From NCBI GenBank assembly GCA_019918135.1, contig WBZZ01002596.1, forward strand, positions 72,501 to 95,000: a stretch of DNA of 22,500 bases, read 5' to 3'. This stretch comes from Paulinella micropora (lineage: Eukaryota; Cercozoa; Imbricatea; Euglyphida; Paulinellidae). The translations under genes and the position numbers were made by a program. The stretch's first letter is position 1. Each line of letters opens with the position of its first letter. Below are positions 8,041 to 16,547 of this stretch, piece after piece. The notes beneath the pieces were generated by a model, which made no database searches, was not told where the DNA came from, and saw only the letters and a program-made list of their open reading frames with translations.

Positions 8041-8999
8041 AGAGTAAGTGAGTACGAGGAAGCTAGAGGCAGCGTTTTATACGCTATGTATCCTGAGAAA
8101 GGTAAGAAGGGTAAGCCCGTTGACATTTACGTCATACATCAGACTGAGTGTAGTGGGCATAAAGCTTTACCGAAGACCTATGCATTAGGCAAGGCAATGG
8201 GTAGAAAATTGACAGGAAGCGAGGATAGTGTTAGATTTTGTGAAGCCTGTATGATGGGGAAAGCTAAAGTGTTACCCAGATTTAAGGTTAATAGAATTAG
8301 GAGAGCGAGTTACCCTTGTGAGATTTTGCAAATAGGTACTTCTGGACCTTGGGCGGTAATGTCAATTCACGGTAAGTACTATAAATTTTGCGTTACAGAC
8401 GATTCCTCGGGGTACATCAAAGATTATTATTTACGATACAAGAACGAGTTTGTAGACTGTTTGAAGCAAGCGGTAGCATGGTTTGAAAGGCAGACAGGGA
8501 AGAAAGTCAGACAGATCACTTGCGACAACGAGTTCGATGTCCCAACTGAGATTATAGAGTGGTGGAAACTCCTACAATTCATTTGGAAGACTAGTGCTCC
8601 AGGTGATAAAGATGGCAGTCCCATAGCTGCGAAGGTAAACGACATCACAGCCGGACCAGCCCGGGCCATGCGATATGAGGCTAATTTACCACCCCAGTTT
8701 TGGGCGGAAATGGAACACACAGCCACAACCTTGCACAATCACCTTTTGAGCAATGTCTAGGCTACAAGCCAGCTATCCGACAACTTAAGCCTATAGGATG
8801 CTTAGGTGTAACGTACATAGGAATGCAGGTGGGCAAAGGCAACTATAGGGGAAAGCGTGTGATATTACTTGGATACGATGTATTTAAGGAACTATACCGA
8901 GTTTGGGATGGTCGAAAGGTCATCACAAATGTGCGTAATGTACGCTTTAACCACAATGTAGTTGGCAAGGATGCTCACCCACCCAGAGAAGTTAGATGA
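8041..8999 (+). pseudogene. pol: Integrase of element 1 (HHCC, core and C-terminal parts; frameshifted)
   Basis: An Arg/Lys/Ser low-complexity gap precedes it. The frame 8086-8760 has a gag_pre-integrase zinc site (IHQTECSGHK...FCEACMMGKAK) followed by the integrase core. In the core, the position of the first catalytic Asp (family pattern H-x-D-x-x-G-P) reads QIGTSGPW, with Gly at 8335-8337. The second Asp is kept in ITCDNEF. The third residue, normally Glu in NG-V-A-E-R, reads IAAKVND, with Ala at 8629-8631. Near 8740 the frame changes to 8700-8999, which holds the C-terminal part (SPFEQCLGYKP...GYDVFKELYRVWDGRKV) typical of copia integrases. It would insert cDNA with 5-bp staggered cuts. 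Two of three catalytic residues are lost. Confidence 0.82.
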
Positions 9000-9637
9000 G
9001 ACGACGAGGAATCTGAGGGGGAGAGTAATGACACAGTCCAGCTAGAACAGCCGTTAGACGAACCCGAACATAAAGATGAGGGGGAGTTAGACAAACATGA
9101 GGAGTTACAGAAAAGACATTCACCGTCCAGATTCCGGTCTCCCATCAAAGTCGAAGGTAGAACTAGCTGACGACAAGGATGATGGGGTAACACCCGTCAC
9201 ATCGTTAGAGGCGCAAAGCCCCGAAGCAGACCACCCTAGTAGAGGTACGTAGAGGGAGACGCGCCCACAAAGGGCCTCACTTGGGAGCAAAGTGACAAAG
9301 TCACAACAGCTAACATAGTGAGAGGGAAACGAGAAGCTAAGGTTAGGACACCAGTTACACAACCACCTCCGGAAAAGAAGGCAGCAGTTAAAGCAGCTAC
9401 ATTGACAGGAGAGAGAGTTAGTGTTCCGTGAGTAGCTTTCGGAGAAGAATGGGCCAAGGAAGAATATGGAGACAACTGGCAATCAGTTAAGAGAGAAGGA
9501 AAAGTCTTAGAACCATGCGAGAAGGGAGAGAGACTTAAAGTCCGTAAGATGCCTAAGCCCAGTCACTTCGTAGTCTTTGACGACGGTCAAGTAGAAAAGA
9601 TGTCAGATAGCGAAATTAGAAAGTATCGGATAGGATA
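9000..9637 (+). pseudogene. pol: Acidic linker between integrase and reverse transcriptase (element 1)
   Basis: After a TGA at 8997-8999 the same frame stays open to about 9170 with an acidic Asp/Glu-rich sequence (DDEESEGESNDTVQLEQP). A second open stretch (9447-9638) reads EWAKEEYGDNWQSVKREGK...SHFVVFDDGQVEKMSD. It is followed by a frame change into the reverse transcriptase frame. Acidic, poorly conserved spacers between integrase and RT are normal in copia elements. Confidence 0.6.
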
Positions 9638-10865
9638 AGACCCGTCGGAGAACTAGAGCATCCCGAGATGTCCGCAGAAAGTATCGTAGAGGATCAAACC
9701 ACTGCGTTACTGTACCTGACATTGAAAGTACCAAAGGCAATCGTTGATGAGGGATTAGCCGCGAAAGAGTTGAAAGCAGGGATGGATAAAGAGATTGAAG
9801 CTCTAAAGTCTTTTAACACTTACACGTGGGTAAGCCCTAAGGAAGCGAAAGGAAAAGGAGTAAAAGTAGTGAGACTAACATGGGTACATAAAGTCAAACT
9901 AGACGAAAAGAGACGTAAGTTCATTAAGTCAAGGTTAGCTTTGCGGGGAGATATGTAGAGCCAGGAGTTAGCTATAACCCAGATCAATTATTTGTGCCCT
10001 GTACCGCGCATCGCTCATTACTCTTTTTGTCTAAGCTTGCAGCATGGCGTGGACATAAGCTATACGGTATAGACTTCAAAAATGCTTATCTAAATGCACG
10101 AATGCATGATCCTGTTTATGCTTATGCACCCGATGGGATAGACAGTGAAGAGCATGAAGGCATGATATGGAGAGTAGATGGAGCTCTGTATGGCGCGCCG
10201 CAAGCTGGCAGGAGATGGTATGAGATTTTAGCCCCTAAGTTAGAGGAATTAGGATTCATGTTACTAGACTCAGATTTATGTATGTTCGTTGAAAAAGATA
10301 AGCCGATAAGAGATGCTATCATTGGTATTTTCCATGTAGATGATCTTAATAATATTTTCTCAGCTCCTAACGAACAAGTGTATGACCGTTTCGCTAATAA
10401 ACTAGAAAAGTTTTATCCTCTTAAGCGTTTGGGAGTGGCTAAAGAGTTCAAAGGAATAGAGATAGTTCAGGAAGGAGGACGCATTTTATTGTATCAGAAG
10501 AAGTATCAGAAACAGATTTTAAAGGATGTAGGATATGCTGATGTTAGACCAGTAAGCATTCCTAGTGCAGAACATGAGCCCGAACCTATGGGAGAAACAA
10601 GCGCTCTTAGAAAGCATTCAATTCCTAGTTTGGTAGGTAAACTTTTGTTTCTAACTAAGATGACACGTCCAGATGCTGATCAAGCACTGAATGCAGCTAG
10701 CGTGATGCAAACAGTAAATCCAGGACTTGTTTATGCTTTACTAGGTAGGATCTTCAATTATCTGAAAAGTTCGTATCGCGGTGTTGCATTTCACGGGCCT
10801 AAATCGTCACAAAAAGAAGGACATACCCCAAGATTACTTTATGGCCAGATGCTACGCATAAGGTC
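9638..10865 (+). pseudogene. pol: Reverse transcriptase of element 1 (active site intact, frameshifted)
   Basis: The N-terminal part runs in one frame to 9958 (VVRLTWVHKVKLDEK...FIKSRLALRGDM). A one-base-type frame change near 9955 moves it to the frame 9994-10902. Copia RT motifs follow in order: YGIDFKNAYLN with the first catalytic Asp, YAYAPDGI, ALYGAPQAGRRWYE, and IIGIFHVDDLNN with the catalytic Asp pair. Then comes the connection region (LVGKLLFLTKMTRPD). All three acidic residues are present. Around 10830-10866 the frame changes again into RNase H. It copies element RNA to cDNA in particles. Confidence 0.9.
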
Positions 10866-11127
10866 TGTAAGAAAACCGGAAAGTCACGTACAGGTTATAT
10901 AGTGCTTTGGGGTGGAGACCCGGTAGCTTGGTTATCGAAGCGACAGACTAGAATTGCACTAAGTTCTAATGACGCGGAAATTTTCGCAGCAGCAGAGTGC
11001 ATACGAGAAGATTAAGTTTGTAAAGGTAGGAACTAAAAAACAAATAGCAGACGTATTAACCAAACATGTTCCTAAGGACCAATTCGAATATCTCGTTAGT
11101 AAATTTATGGTAACACTTGATCCATAA
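10866..11127 (+). pseudogene. pol: RNase H of element 1 (internal deletion)
   Basis: The start of the copia RNase H is clear: KTGKSRTGYIVLWGGDPV, AWLSKRQTRIALSSNDAE, then AAAECIRED and a TAA at 11013-11015. The frame then changes and resumes in the last part, KFVKVGTKKQIADVLTKHV, ending at TAA 11125-11127. The intervening roughly 60 residues, which should contain the D-N-Q and H-x-x-x-R motifs, are absent. This is therefore a deletion and not just a frameshift. Without the central catalytic Asp the enzyme cannot work. Confidence 0.85.
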
Positions 11128-11523
11128 TTTTACATCCCAAGTCTGCAAACTCACACAAAATACGCAAATTTACGCAAAGTCAACTCATGTTGTTGTTTTG
11201 TGAGTTTTCTCTCTTTGAAGTGTGCAGGAAGTGTTTTGCGCAGGTAGTCGAGCGGCATCTTTTTGGCGTTGTTTCCGTTGAAGTAGAAGTCGAGCGCGAG
11301 AACGAAGCGCGTGGATTATCCACCATCGGTCGTTGATCGCGGCAAGAGCGGAAGAAGAGCATCTGCCGACAGAGCGGAATTCGGCGGGAGTAGTTTTTAT
11401 TGGCGGAATGGCAAATTTAACTAATTATATTGGACTCATTGAGTCAATAATGTAATTAAGTGTACGTACTGATGGGGTCATACTGTAAGGACCTACTTGC
11501 TATTGTTTTAATCGTATCAAAAT

Positions 11524-11589
11524 TATTATTTCAGGTTGTCAAACCGTGACTGTTATTTCAATTTTTCAACCTGAAATAGAGGCCATTAC
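11524..11589 (+). repeat. Hairpin-forming direct repeat, copy 1 (element 1 3' region)
   Basis: This 66-bp unit matches 11666-11731 at about 57 of 66 positions. It contains perfect 11-bp inverted arms ATTTCAGGTTG (11528-11538) and CAACCTGAAAT (11567-11577) around a 28-nt loop, so the element RNA could fold it into a stem-loop. Confidence 0.85.
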
Positions 11590-11665
11590 GAGATGCCATT
11601 GCGGCAATGAAGCGAAGGCGGGCGGACTAGACAGGATTGGCAATTTTTCAGTTTTGAGACTTAAC

Positions 11666-11731
11666 TATTATTTGAGGTTGTCAAACTGTAACTGTCATTT
11701 CAGTTTTCGAACCTGAAATAAGGGCCATTAC
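11666..11731 (+). repeat. Hairpin-forming direct repeat, copy 2 (element 1 3' region)
   Basis: The second 66-bp unit, about 86% identical to 11524-11589. Its arms ATTTGAGGTT (11670-11679) and AACCTGAAAT (11710-11719) pair with one mismatch. An inner pair AAACTG / CAGTTT (11683-11688, 11701-11706) extends the stem. Confidence 0.85.
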
Positions 11732-11800
11732 TGTAATATGCAATAGTTATTAATTGTAGATGTATTGATTACTTATAACTTGCATTATCGACATAGAAGT

Positions 11801-11809
11801 AAGGGGGAG
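11801..11809 (+). other. Polypurine tract of element 1
   Basis: AAGGGGGAG lies immediately before the first base of the 3' LTR, as expected for the plus-strand DNA primer. The identical nonamer precedes the 3' LTR of element 2. Confidence 0.92.
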
Positions 11810-12124
11810 CGTTGGTAGGACAATTACGTTTTACTTTTAGTGATTACTTTGACTGGTAAGTAATATATCCGTATAGTTCTAGTCAATAATAGTAACGGAC
11901 GTAACGGTTATATTGGCATTCAGAATTGGACACTGACCATTGTGTAATAATTACAGTCGTGCGGACTTTATTTCAGTTTCATTATTACCTTTGAGTTTGT
12001 CAGTTCTGCTATCCACGTGCGGATTAAAAGTGTCGATTGGCATCGTGGCTTCTAACGGAGTCTCTCAGCAAACCGGCGTCTAAGGTATTAGGTCCGTGAG
12101 TGACCGGGTATTACCTAATCAACG
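11810..12124 (+). repeat. 3' LTR of element 1 (315 bp)
   Basis: A direct repeat of 3721-4038 with about 12 substitutions and indels of 2 and 1 bp. It has the same CGTTG...CAACG ends. The polypurine tract is on its left and the CGATG target duplication on its right. Confidence 0.95.
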
Positions 12125-12129
12125 CGATG
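12125..12129. repeat. Target-site duplication of element 1, right copy
   Basis: CGATG, identical to 3716-3720. Confidence 0.93.
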
Positions 12130-12433
12130 ATCAAGTTCAATTCAACCTGCGCACAAATTTAAAGCTATATACAGTGGCAAAGTTGGACCTGTCACAGTAT
12201 TGTATAGTTCGGCTGTCAAACTATTTTTAAGTATATATACAGGTCCAATTATTTTATACAACATAGGTCACACTCTAACTCACTTTTGTCACCTGCACAG
12301 GTTGAACTTCAAGTTTCATTACTATAGCAGCCTGAGGTAAATATTAATCAGTCGGAGGCTATCAACCCTCAAGGATCGGTTCCAAAACTGAGCAATATAC
12401 AACAAGACTCCACATGATTACCCACCACATAGT
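12130..12433. other. Spacer between the two elements, with an inverted repeat
   Basis: There is no coding signal. It contains inverted arms TTGGACCTGT (12183-12192) and ACAGGTCCAA (12239-12248) enclosing further AT-rich self-complementary sequence (ATAGTT / AACTAT). The left limit of element 2 lies in or at the right edge of this interval and is not exactly resolved. Confidence 0.6.
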
Positions 12434-12864
12434 CAATGGACACTTGAAAGGCCTCCACAATGCTTCCAGTCGTGAACCGGCAACCGGGCGTCCCCCTCTT
12501 ACCGGGTCGTAGCCTCGGACTTCACAGAACGAAGAATTTAACAATAATGAGGACAACCCCCAGGACAATACCCGCCAGTCCAAACTACCGGCAAAGTCAA
12601 AAAAGATGTACCGTCCAAAAATTGACCCATGTAACGCACGGATATGGGCAAAAAGGGTAATGGTAAAACTTGAAGCTGGTGCTACCAGTACCAGAGCAAG
12701 TACTAAAACTGATTGACTGCCGCCGCGATGATTAATGACTAATAATACTAATAACATTAACAACTACTACTAACGCCGCGGATAGTATTACTATGATTAA
12801 GTAATAGTGGACATAACTGAGGAGAAAGGGTCTAATTATCTAATGTCTAACTTGTGACTTGATG
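12434..12864 (-). repeat. 3' LTR of element 2 (limits approximate)
   Basis: Homologous to 21026-21388. Shared blocks include CACAGAACGAAGAATTTAAC, AAAAAAGATGTACCGTCCAA and GACATAACTGAGGAGAAAGG. It is about 70 bp longer than the 5' LTR through several insertions. On the minus strand it starts CATCAAG directly after the polypurine tract. The outer end is placed at CAATGG (12434), where similarity fades. Confidence 0.8.
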
Positions 12865-12873
12865 CTCCCCCTT
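12865..12873 (-). other. Polypurine tract of element 2
   Basis: On the minus strand AAGGGGGAG immediately precedes the 3' LTR. It is identical to the tract of element 1. Confidence 0.88.
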
Positions 12874-13203
12874 AATTAGATTTCCTTACAAGTCAGTGTC
12901 CCATAACGTTCAGCCAATGACAACAGTAGCAAAAATAAAACTAAAGAGCCTGGCAAGTGCCGCGCTATCCTATGTCTCCTGTGGAGTTCGGCAATATAGA
13001 CGCACGGTATTATTAATACTATACCCTTGCTATCGGGTCGCCTATTCAAGGTCCTTAAAACGCGAACTACTACTTAAGAGTCCACAAACATTTCCCGTTG
13101 AAAGTCCTACCGATGCGCACGGCACCGGTCCACCACGCCAATCCGTCGCCGCTGTCGGGTGTTGTCCCTCTGAGGGGAACGGTCCCCGAGTCTTTGTACA
13201 TCC
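12874..13203 (-). other. Non-coding 3' region of element 2
   Basis: About 330 bp between the pol stop and the polypurine tract. No motif, repeat or credible reading frame was seen. Confidence 0.65.
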
Positions 13204-13702
13204 TTAATCCGTTGAGACGTGCCGAACTCGCCGATCATAAGGTTCACCACGCATAGCCTTGGTGTTAATATCGGCGATGTTGTCGGCGGAAGCCACCTTC
13301 TCGTTGACGACGAGCCCGGCGTCCACCTTCTGGTTTATGATCGCGCACCGCAGGTTTACGTGGCCCAGCTTCCTAGTAGAAAACACATTGGTGTCTGCGA
13401 GGTCCAACGCACCCTGGTTGTCGCCGTACAGGATAGGGGACTGCCCCCACCCGTACGGCCTCATGGCTTCTGCGACCCGGCCGTCGGCAATTCCCTGCAC
13501 AAAATTCACACTCTTATTCTGCCCATGGTACGCCTCCACCATTGCATAAACCTCCGCCTCACATAATGAAGCTTCCGGGGCCGCAGGCACCAGACGCGCG
13601 CCAGCCGCCTCCTCTGGATCCCCGCTGTCGGACGCCGACGCCACCAGCTCGTCGCCCGTTGCCCTCGCCTTCTCCTCCACTCGCGCGCTCAGGGCCGCGT
13701 TC
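13204..13702 (-). pseudogene. pol: RNase H C-terminal part of element 2, with an inserted spacer
   Basis: This continues the RNase H after a frameshift near 13690-13702. The first ~45 residues (EEKARATGDELVASASDSGD...) are an Ala/Glu/Gly-rich stretch not seen in standard copia RNase H. Then come the family motifs: PEASLCEAEVYAMVEA (catalytic Glu), ILYGDNQGALDLAD (catalytic Asp), STRKLGHVNLR, and ADNIADINTKAM near the C-terminus. It ends at TAA 13206-13204. Apart from the frameshift this half is intact. Confidence 0.88.
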
Positions 13703-14995
13703 TTAGGGAGAGAAAGGCAGCACTGAGCCGCCCAGAATGAAATGAAAGCCCGCCAATCGGGCGCGGCGATCTTCCGGCGTACCCTTCCAACTTGAGTCGG
13801 CCCACGACATCAAGCGGGTGCCGTTCGTTTTGGTGAAACGAATGCCTTTAGAACGTGTACCATTGAGGTACCGCACGACATGTTCGGCCTGCTGATAATT
13901 AAATAACTCTGGCTTTGAGGCATGGGTCGCTACCTCCCCGAGCGGGCCCAGGACCTCATGCCGAGTAATGCGTGTCCACAAGAGGACACCTACGATGTGC
14001 TGCGGCGAAAATTGCTCTAACACGGATTGCTTACCGGCCCGCACCCCCGGCATCAACCACGGCGAGTCGGTAGTGGCTAGACCGGTGCACTGGAGCTTCT
14101 CAACGGCCTCTTTGATGAAATCTTCCTGCGAGATCTTGATCGTACGGCCTAACCGACAGTCTTCCTTATCCTCTATGTTCAGGCCTACCACCCCTGTAGG
14201 AGCCTCTTGCTTAAAGACCCGAAAGGCCTTCTTACCGGCAGCTAAGAACTCCGCTTCAACATCCTTGCCACTGAACGCTCCCATCATGTCGTCGACGTGC
14301 ACAAAGGCAAAGTCCGGCTTTTCCTTACCGGGTAGCCACCGCCAGAAGAAACAAGGAAACGCAGCACGGGCCTTAAAACCCAAACTCTCTAAGAAAGGCA
14401 CTAACTTGTAACGCCACCACTTACGTCCCGCGTCAGGTCTACTGTAAAGAGCCTTAAGAATCTCCCACGGTTCTTCCAAACCAAATGGCGGCACAATGTA
14501 GGTGGGGCAGTAACCCTGTTCGGCGGCGGCCGCGGACGCCTCCGTATAGGCTGTCCCGACGTCCCACTTCGACAGGATCAAACCAAAGAACACCGTAAGA
14601 GCGAATAGCATCAGGATGGTAAGAGCAGTGCCACAGGGGGTTGGGAAGTCACGCTTCCCGAAATGCCAGCCTTGGATCATTGAATAACCCTTAGCCGTCC
14701 ATCGGCTCTTAAACTTCAAGATCTTACCCCCGGCCTCCTTGGTGGCATCCACGAACCGGCCCTCACAGATATCCTTCTTGTCGACTAAGTCCGCCCGGAC
14801 CCTACGACAGCACCCCTTTTCCCAGAGTGTAGACATCTCTTCAGCCCGAGCGTCATCCCAATAACCCAACTCGTCGGCTTGCTTCTCACCCACCGGCCTC
14901 GTGAACGTGGCCGCATGTGCGGACTCCGGACCGGAGGAAAGGTACTTGACTATCTCCGTGTCCAACATGTTTAATACGGTCCGGGGCCTCATCAT
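13703..14995 (-). pseudogene. pol: Reverse transcriptase and RNase H start of element 2
   Basis: A 430-residue open frame without internal stop, the best-preserved pol segment in the window. Motifs in order: ILKFKSRWTAKGYSM, LSKWDVGTAYTEA (first catalytic Asp), IVPPFGLEEPWEILKALYSRPDAGRKWW, and FAFVHVDDMMGAF (catalytic Asp pair). The connection region and the RNase H beginning (LMSWADSSWKGTPEDRRARL, LGGSVLPFS) follow. It ends by frameshift into the next segment. The upstream boundary overlaps the linker frame at 14886-14995, showing another frame change there. Confidence 0.92.
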
Positions 14996-15371
14996 CCTCG
15001 AACTTTACCCAATTCGCCGGTTGGCGCTTCTTCTGCTTCTTTACCCATATGGGTTCGCTAACGTCCTGCACCTGCCCACGTCGGACCTTATCCTTGAAGC
15101 CGGGCCCATAGGTCTTCTTAGCCCAAGCCCAACCCCACTGGGTAGCCGCGGTTTCGACCCACCTCCCCTTTAGCTCACCGATCTCCTTCACCCTTTCCGG
15201 TTCATCGGCTTCTGGGGCATGAGCCTCTTCAAGGGCTTCCTTTGCTTCCTGTTCCGGGGTAACCTCTTCCACTTCGCCGTCCGAGTCGGAGCTATCGGAC
15301 TCCCCCTGACCCTGAGGCTTCTCAACTGCGCCGGTCTCGGTCACCCCCACCCGGGACTTAGGAACGAACAA
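14886..15371 (-). pseudogene. pol: Acidic linker between integrase and reverse transcriptase (element 2)
   Basis: A Glu/Asp/Ser-rich segment (GESDSSDSDGEVEEVTPEQE) is followed by a Trp-rich stretch (WVETAATQWGWAWAKKTYG) and a basic piece (VKKQKKRQPANWVKFEDDE). There is no catalytic motif. Its position and composition match the spacer between integrase and RT in copia elements and parallel the spacer of element 1. Confidence 0.65.
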
Positions 15372-15390
15372 CTGATCCAGGTCGGCATCT

Positions 15391-16160
15391 CTACCAGGAG
15401 GTCTCCTTTGAACTGCTCCATGACATTGTCAAGCCCCTTCTTCGAATTCTCCGCCAGGCTGACTGGCTATCGTTGAAGTTCTTGACGTTACGCCACGCAA
15501 ACACCCGTCCCTCACATAGGACCCAGTGAGCAGAGTGCCCCAAACTCAAACCAAGCCACGCCGCCATGTACGTGCGGCTTTCATCATGCCCCAGCTTACC
15601 ATCTATGACTACGTGGCAGAGGCACCCAAAGGCATGAAGGTAGACGACCCAGTTCACCTTTTTCTCCCGCGGCATAAGTTCGAACATCCGGACGTCCCCT
15701 CCGGACCGCTCCGGGGAAAGGTTGTGAAGTAGGATAGCGTGTTGCCACGGATACCACAAGAAATCGTAGGGTTACCATGTTATCATAATGACGCGCTTTG
15801 CGCCAAAAGTCCCGTTGGGACACCTCGGAGTAAGCGTTCTTGTTGTGTTCGTTGAGGGTAGCGGTGTTGATCCTCTTCTTAACTCCGTGGCCCACACCAT
15901 CTTCTGAAAGTCAACGGACACGTGCTCTCCGTCTACTCGGACCTCTTTTACCCGCTTACCGCTTTGGGTCTGAAGAGAGTTCATACAACCTCTCATGAAC
16001 CGCACTTGAGGGGCAGCTTTACCGTCCTTAAGTAAGATACTGAACGCATACCCGGTGTTGGCCTCGACCCCCACCATGCTGTATCAATAACCTCCCATCA
16101 GGGGCTTACGCAAACACCCGGACTTGTCGAAAGACACCGCCTCGAACTTATCTACTTGCG
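15391..16160 (-). pseudogene. pol: Integrase core and C-terminal part of element 2 (at least two frame changes)
   Basis: Just upstream of an in-frame stop at about 16083 the sequence reads EAVSFDKSGCLRKPLMGGY, which supplies the first catalytic Asp. The frame 15772-16077 gives VGVEANTGYAFSILL and KRVKEVRVDGEHVS with the second Asp. After a shift, the frame ending at 15596 gives GVKKRINTATLNEHNKNAYSE, carrying the candidate catalytic Glu. Another shift leads into 15391-15759 with the C-terminal hallmark LHAFGCLCHVVIDGKLGH...GRVFAWRNVKNF. All three acidic residues appear present, unlike element 1, but the frame is broken. Confidence 0.78.
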
Positions 16161-16547
16161 TCAGTTGGTTGCCGGATGATTCACCTTGCCCGCTTTAGCA
16201 GCCGGGCACTCCTTACAGTCCTTTACAGCCTGATCATGGGTCTTTCCGCCCACTATCTTGATCCCATATGCCTCACCGATGAGGTGCTGCATGCGGCTGC
16301 CCGGGCCCCCAAATTTCTGATGTAGCTGTTCGCTAGTCAACTCCGTGACTTTGGCCATCTCCTTACCAAAGAAAGCTCTAGCCTCAGCTTTATCCGCACC
16401 CATCTCTTGGTCCGTCTCGGTTGATGTCAAGAACCGCCACAACTTTTCCTTAGCGTCCATGTATAGTATGCAGGCCTTAAGCCTGTCGGGGATGTCCGGG
16501 ATCCGGGCCTTGGTGATATACCCCTCTCCCTTTCTCCCGAGCATCAC
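16161..16547 (-). pseudogene. pol: Pre-integrase zinc-binding domain of element 2
   Basis: A 128-residue frame ends with a degenerate gag_pre-integrase zinc site: SEQLHQKFGGPGSRMQHL, then VKDCKECPAAKAGK. The C-x-x-C pair and first His fit. The second His of the usual H-x4-H spacing is Gly, with another His shortly after. Helical Ala/Glu/Lys-rich sequence precedes it. It overlaps the protease frame by a few bases, so a frameshift separates them. Confidence 0.7.

Larger units (their letters stand above)
11128..11800 (+). other. Non-coding 3' region of element 1
   Basis: About 670 bp lie between the pol stop and the polypurine tract, without a credible reading frame on either strand. The notable content is the pair of diverged hairpin-forming repeats annotated separately. 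No env-like or additional gene is visible. Confidence 0.75.
3721..12124 (+). mobile_element. Ty1/copia-type LTR retrotransposon, element 1 (8404 bp, defective)
   Basis: A complete structural element: 5' LTR, primer-binding site, gag, protease, integrase, reverse transcriptase, RNase H, polypurine tract and 3' LTR, bounded by identical CGATG target duplications. Integrase before reverse transcriptase and the FHVDD motif place it in the Ty1/copia superfamily. The LTRs differ by about 12 substitutions and two small indels over about 315 bp (near 4%), so the insertion is not recent. Every coding segment has at least one frameshift, stop or active-site change, so this copy is not autonomous. Confidence 0.95.

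Noticed and set aside
11128..11800. An env-like or extra gene downstream of pol in element 1
   Set aside because: No frame longer than about 60 codons and no signal peptide or membrane segment.
13219..13566. Plus-strand frames opposite the RNase H of element 2
   Set aside because: The opposite strand encodes clear RNase H motifs; these are shadows.
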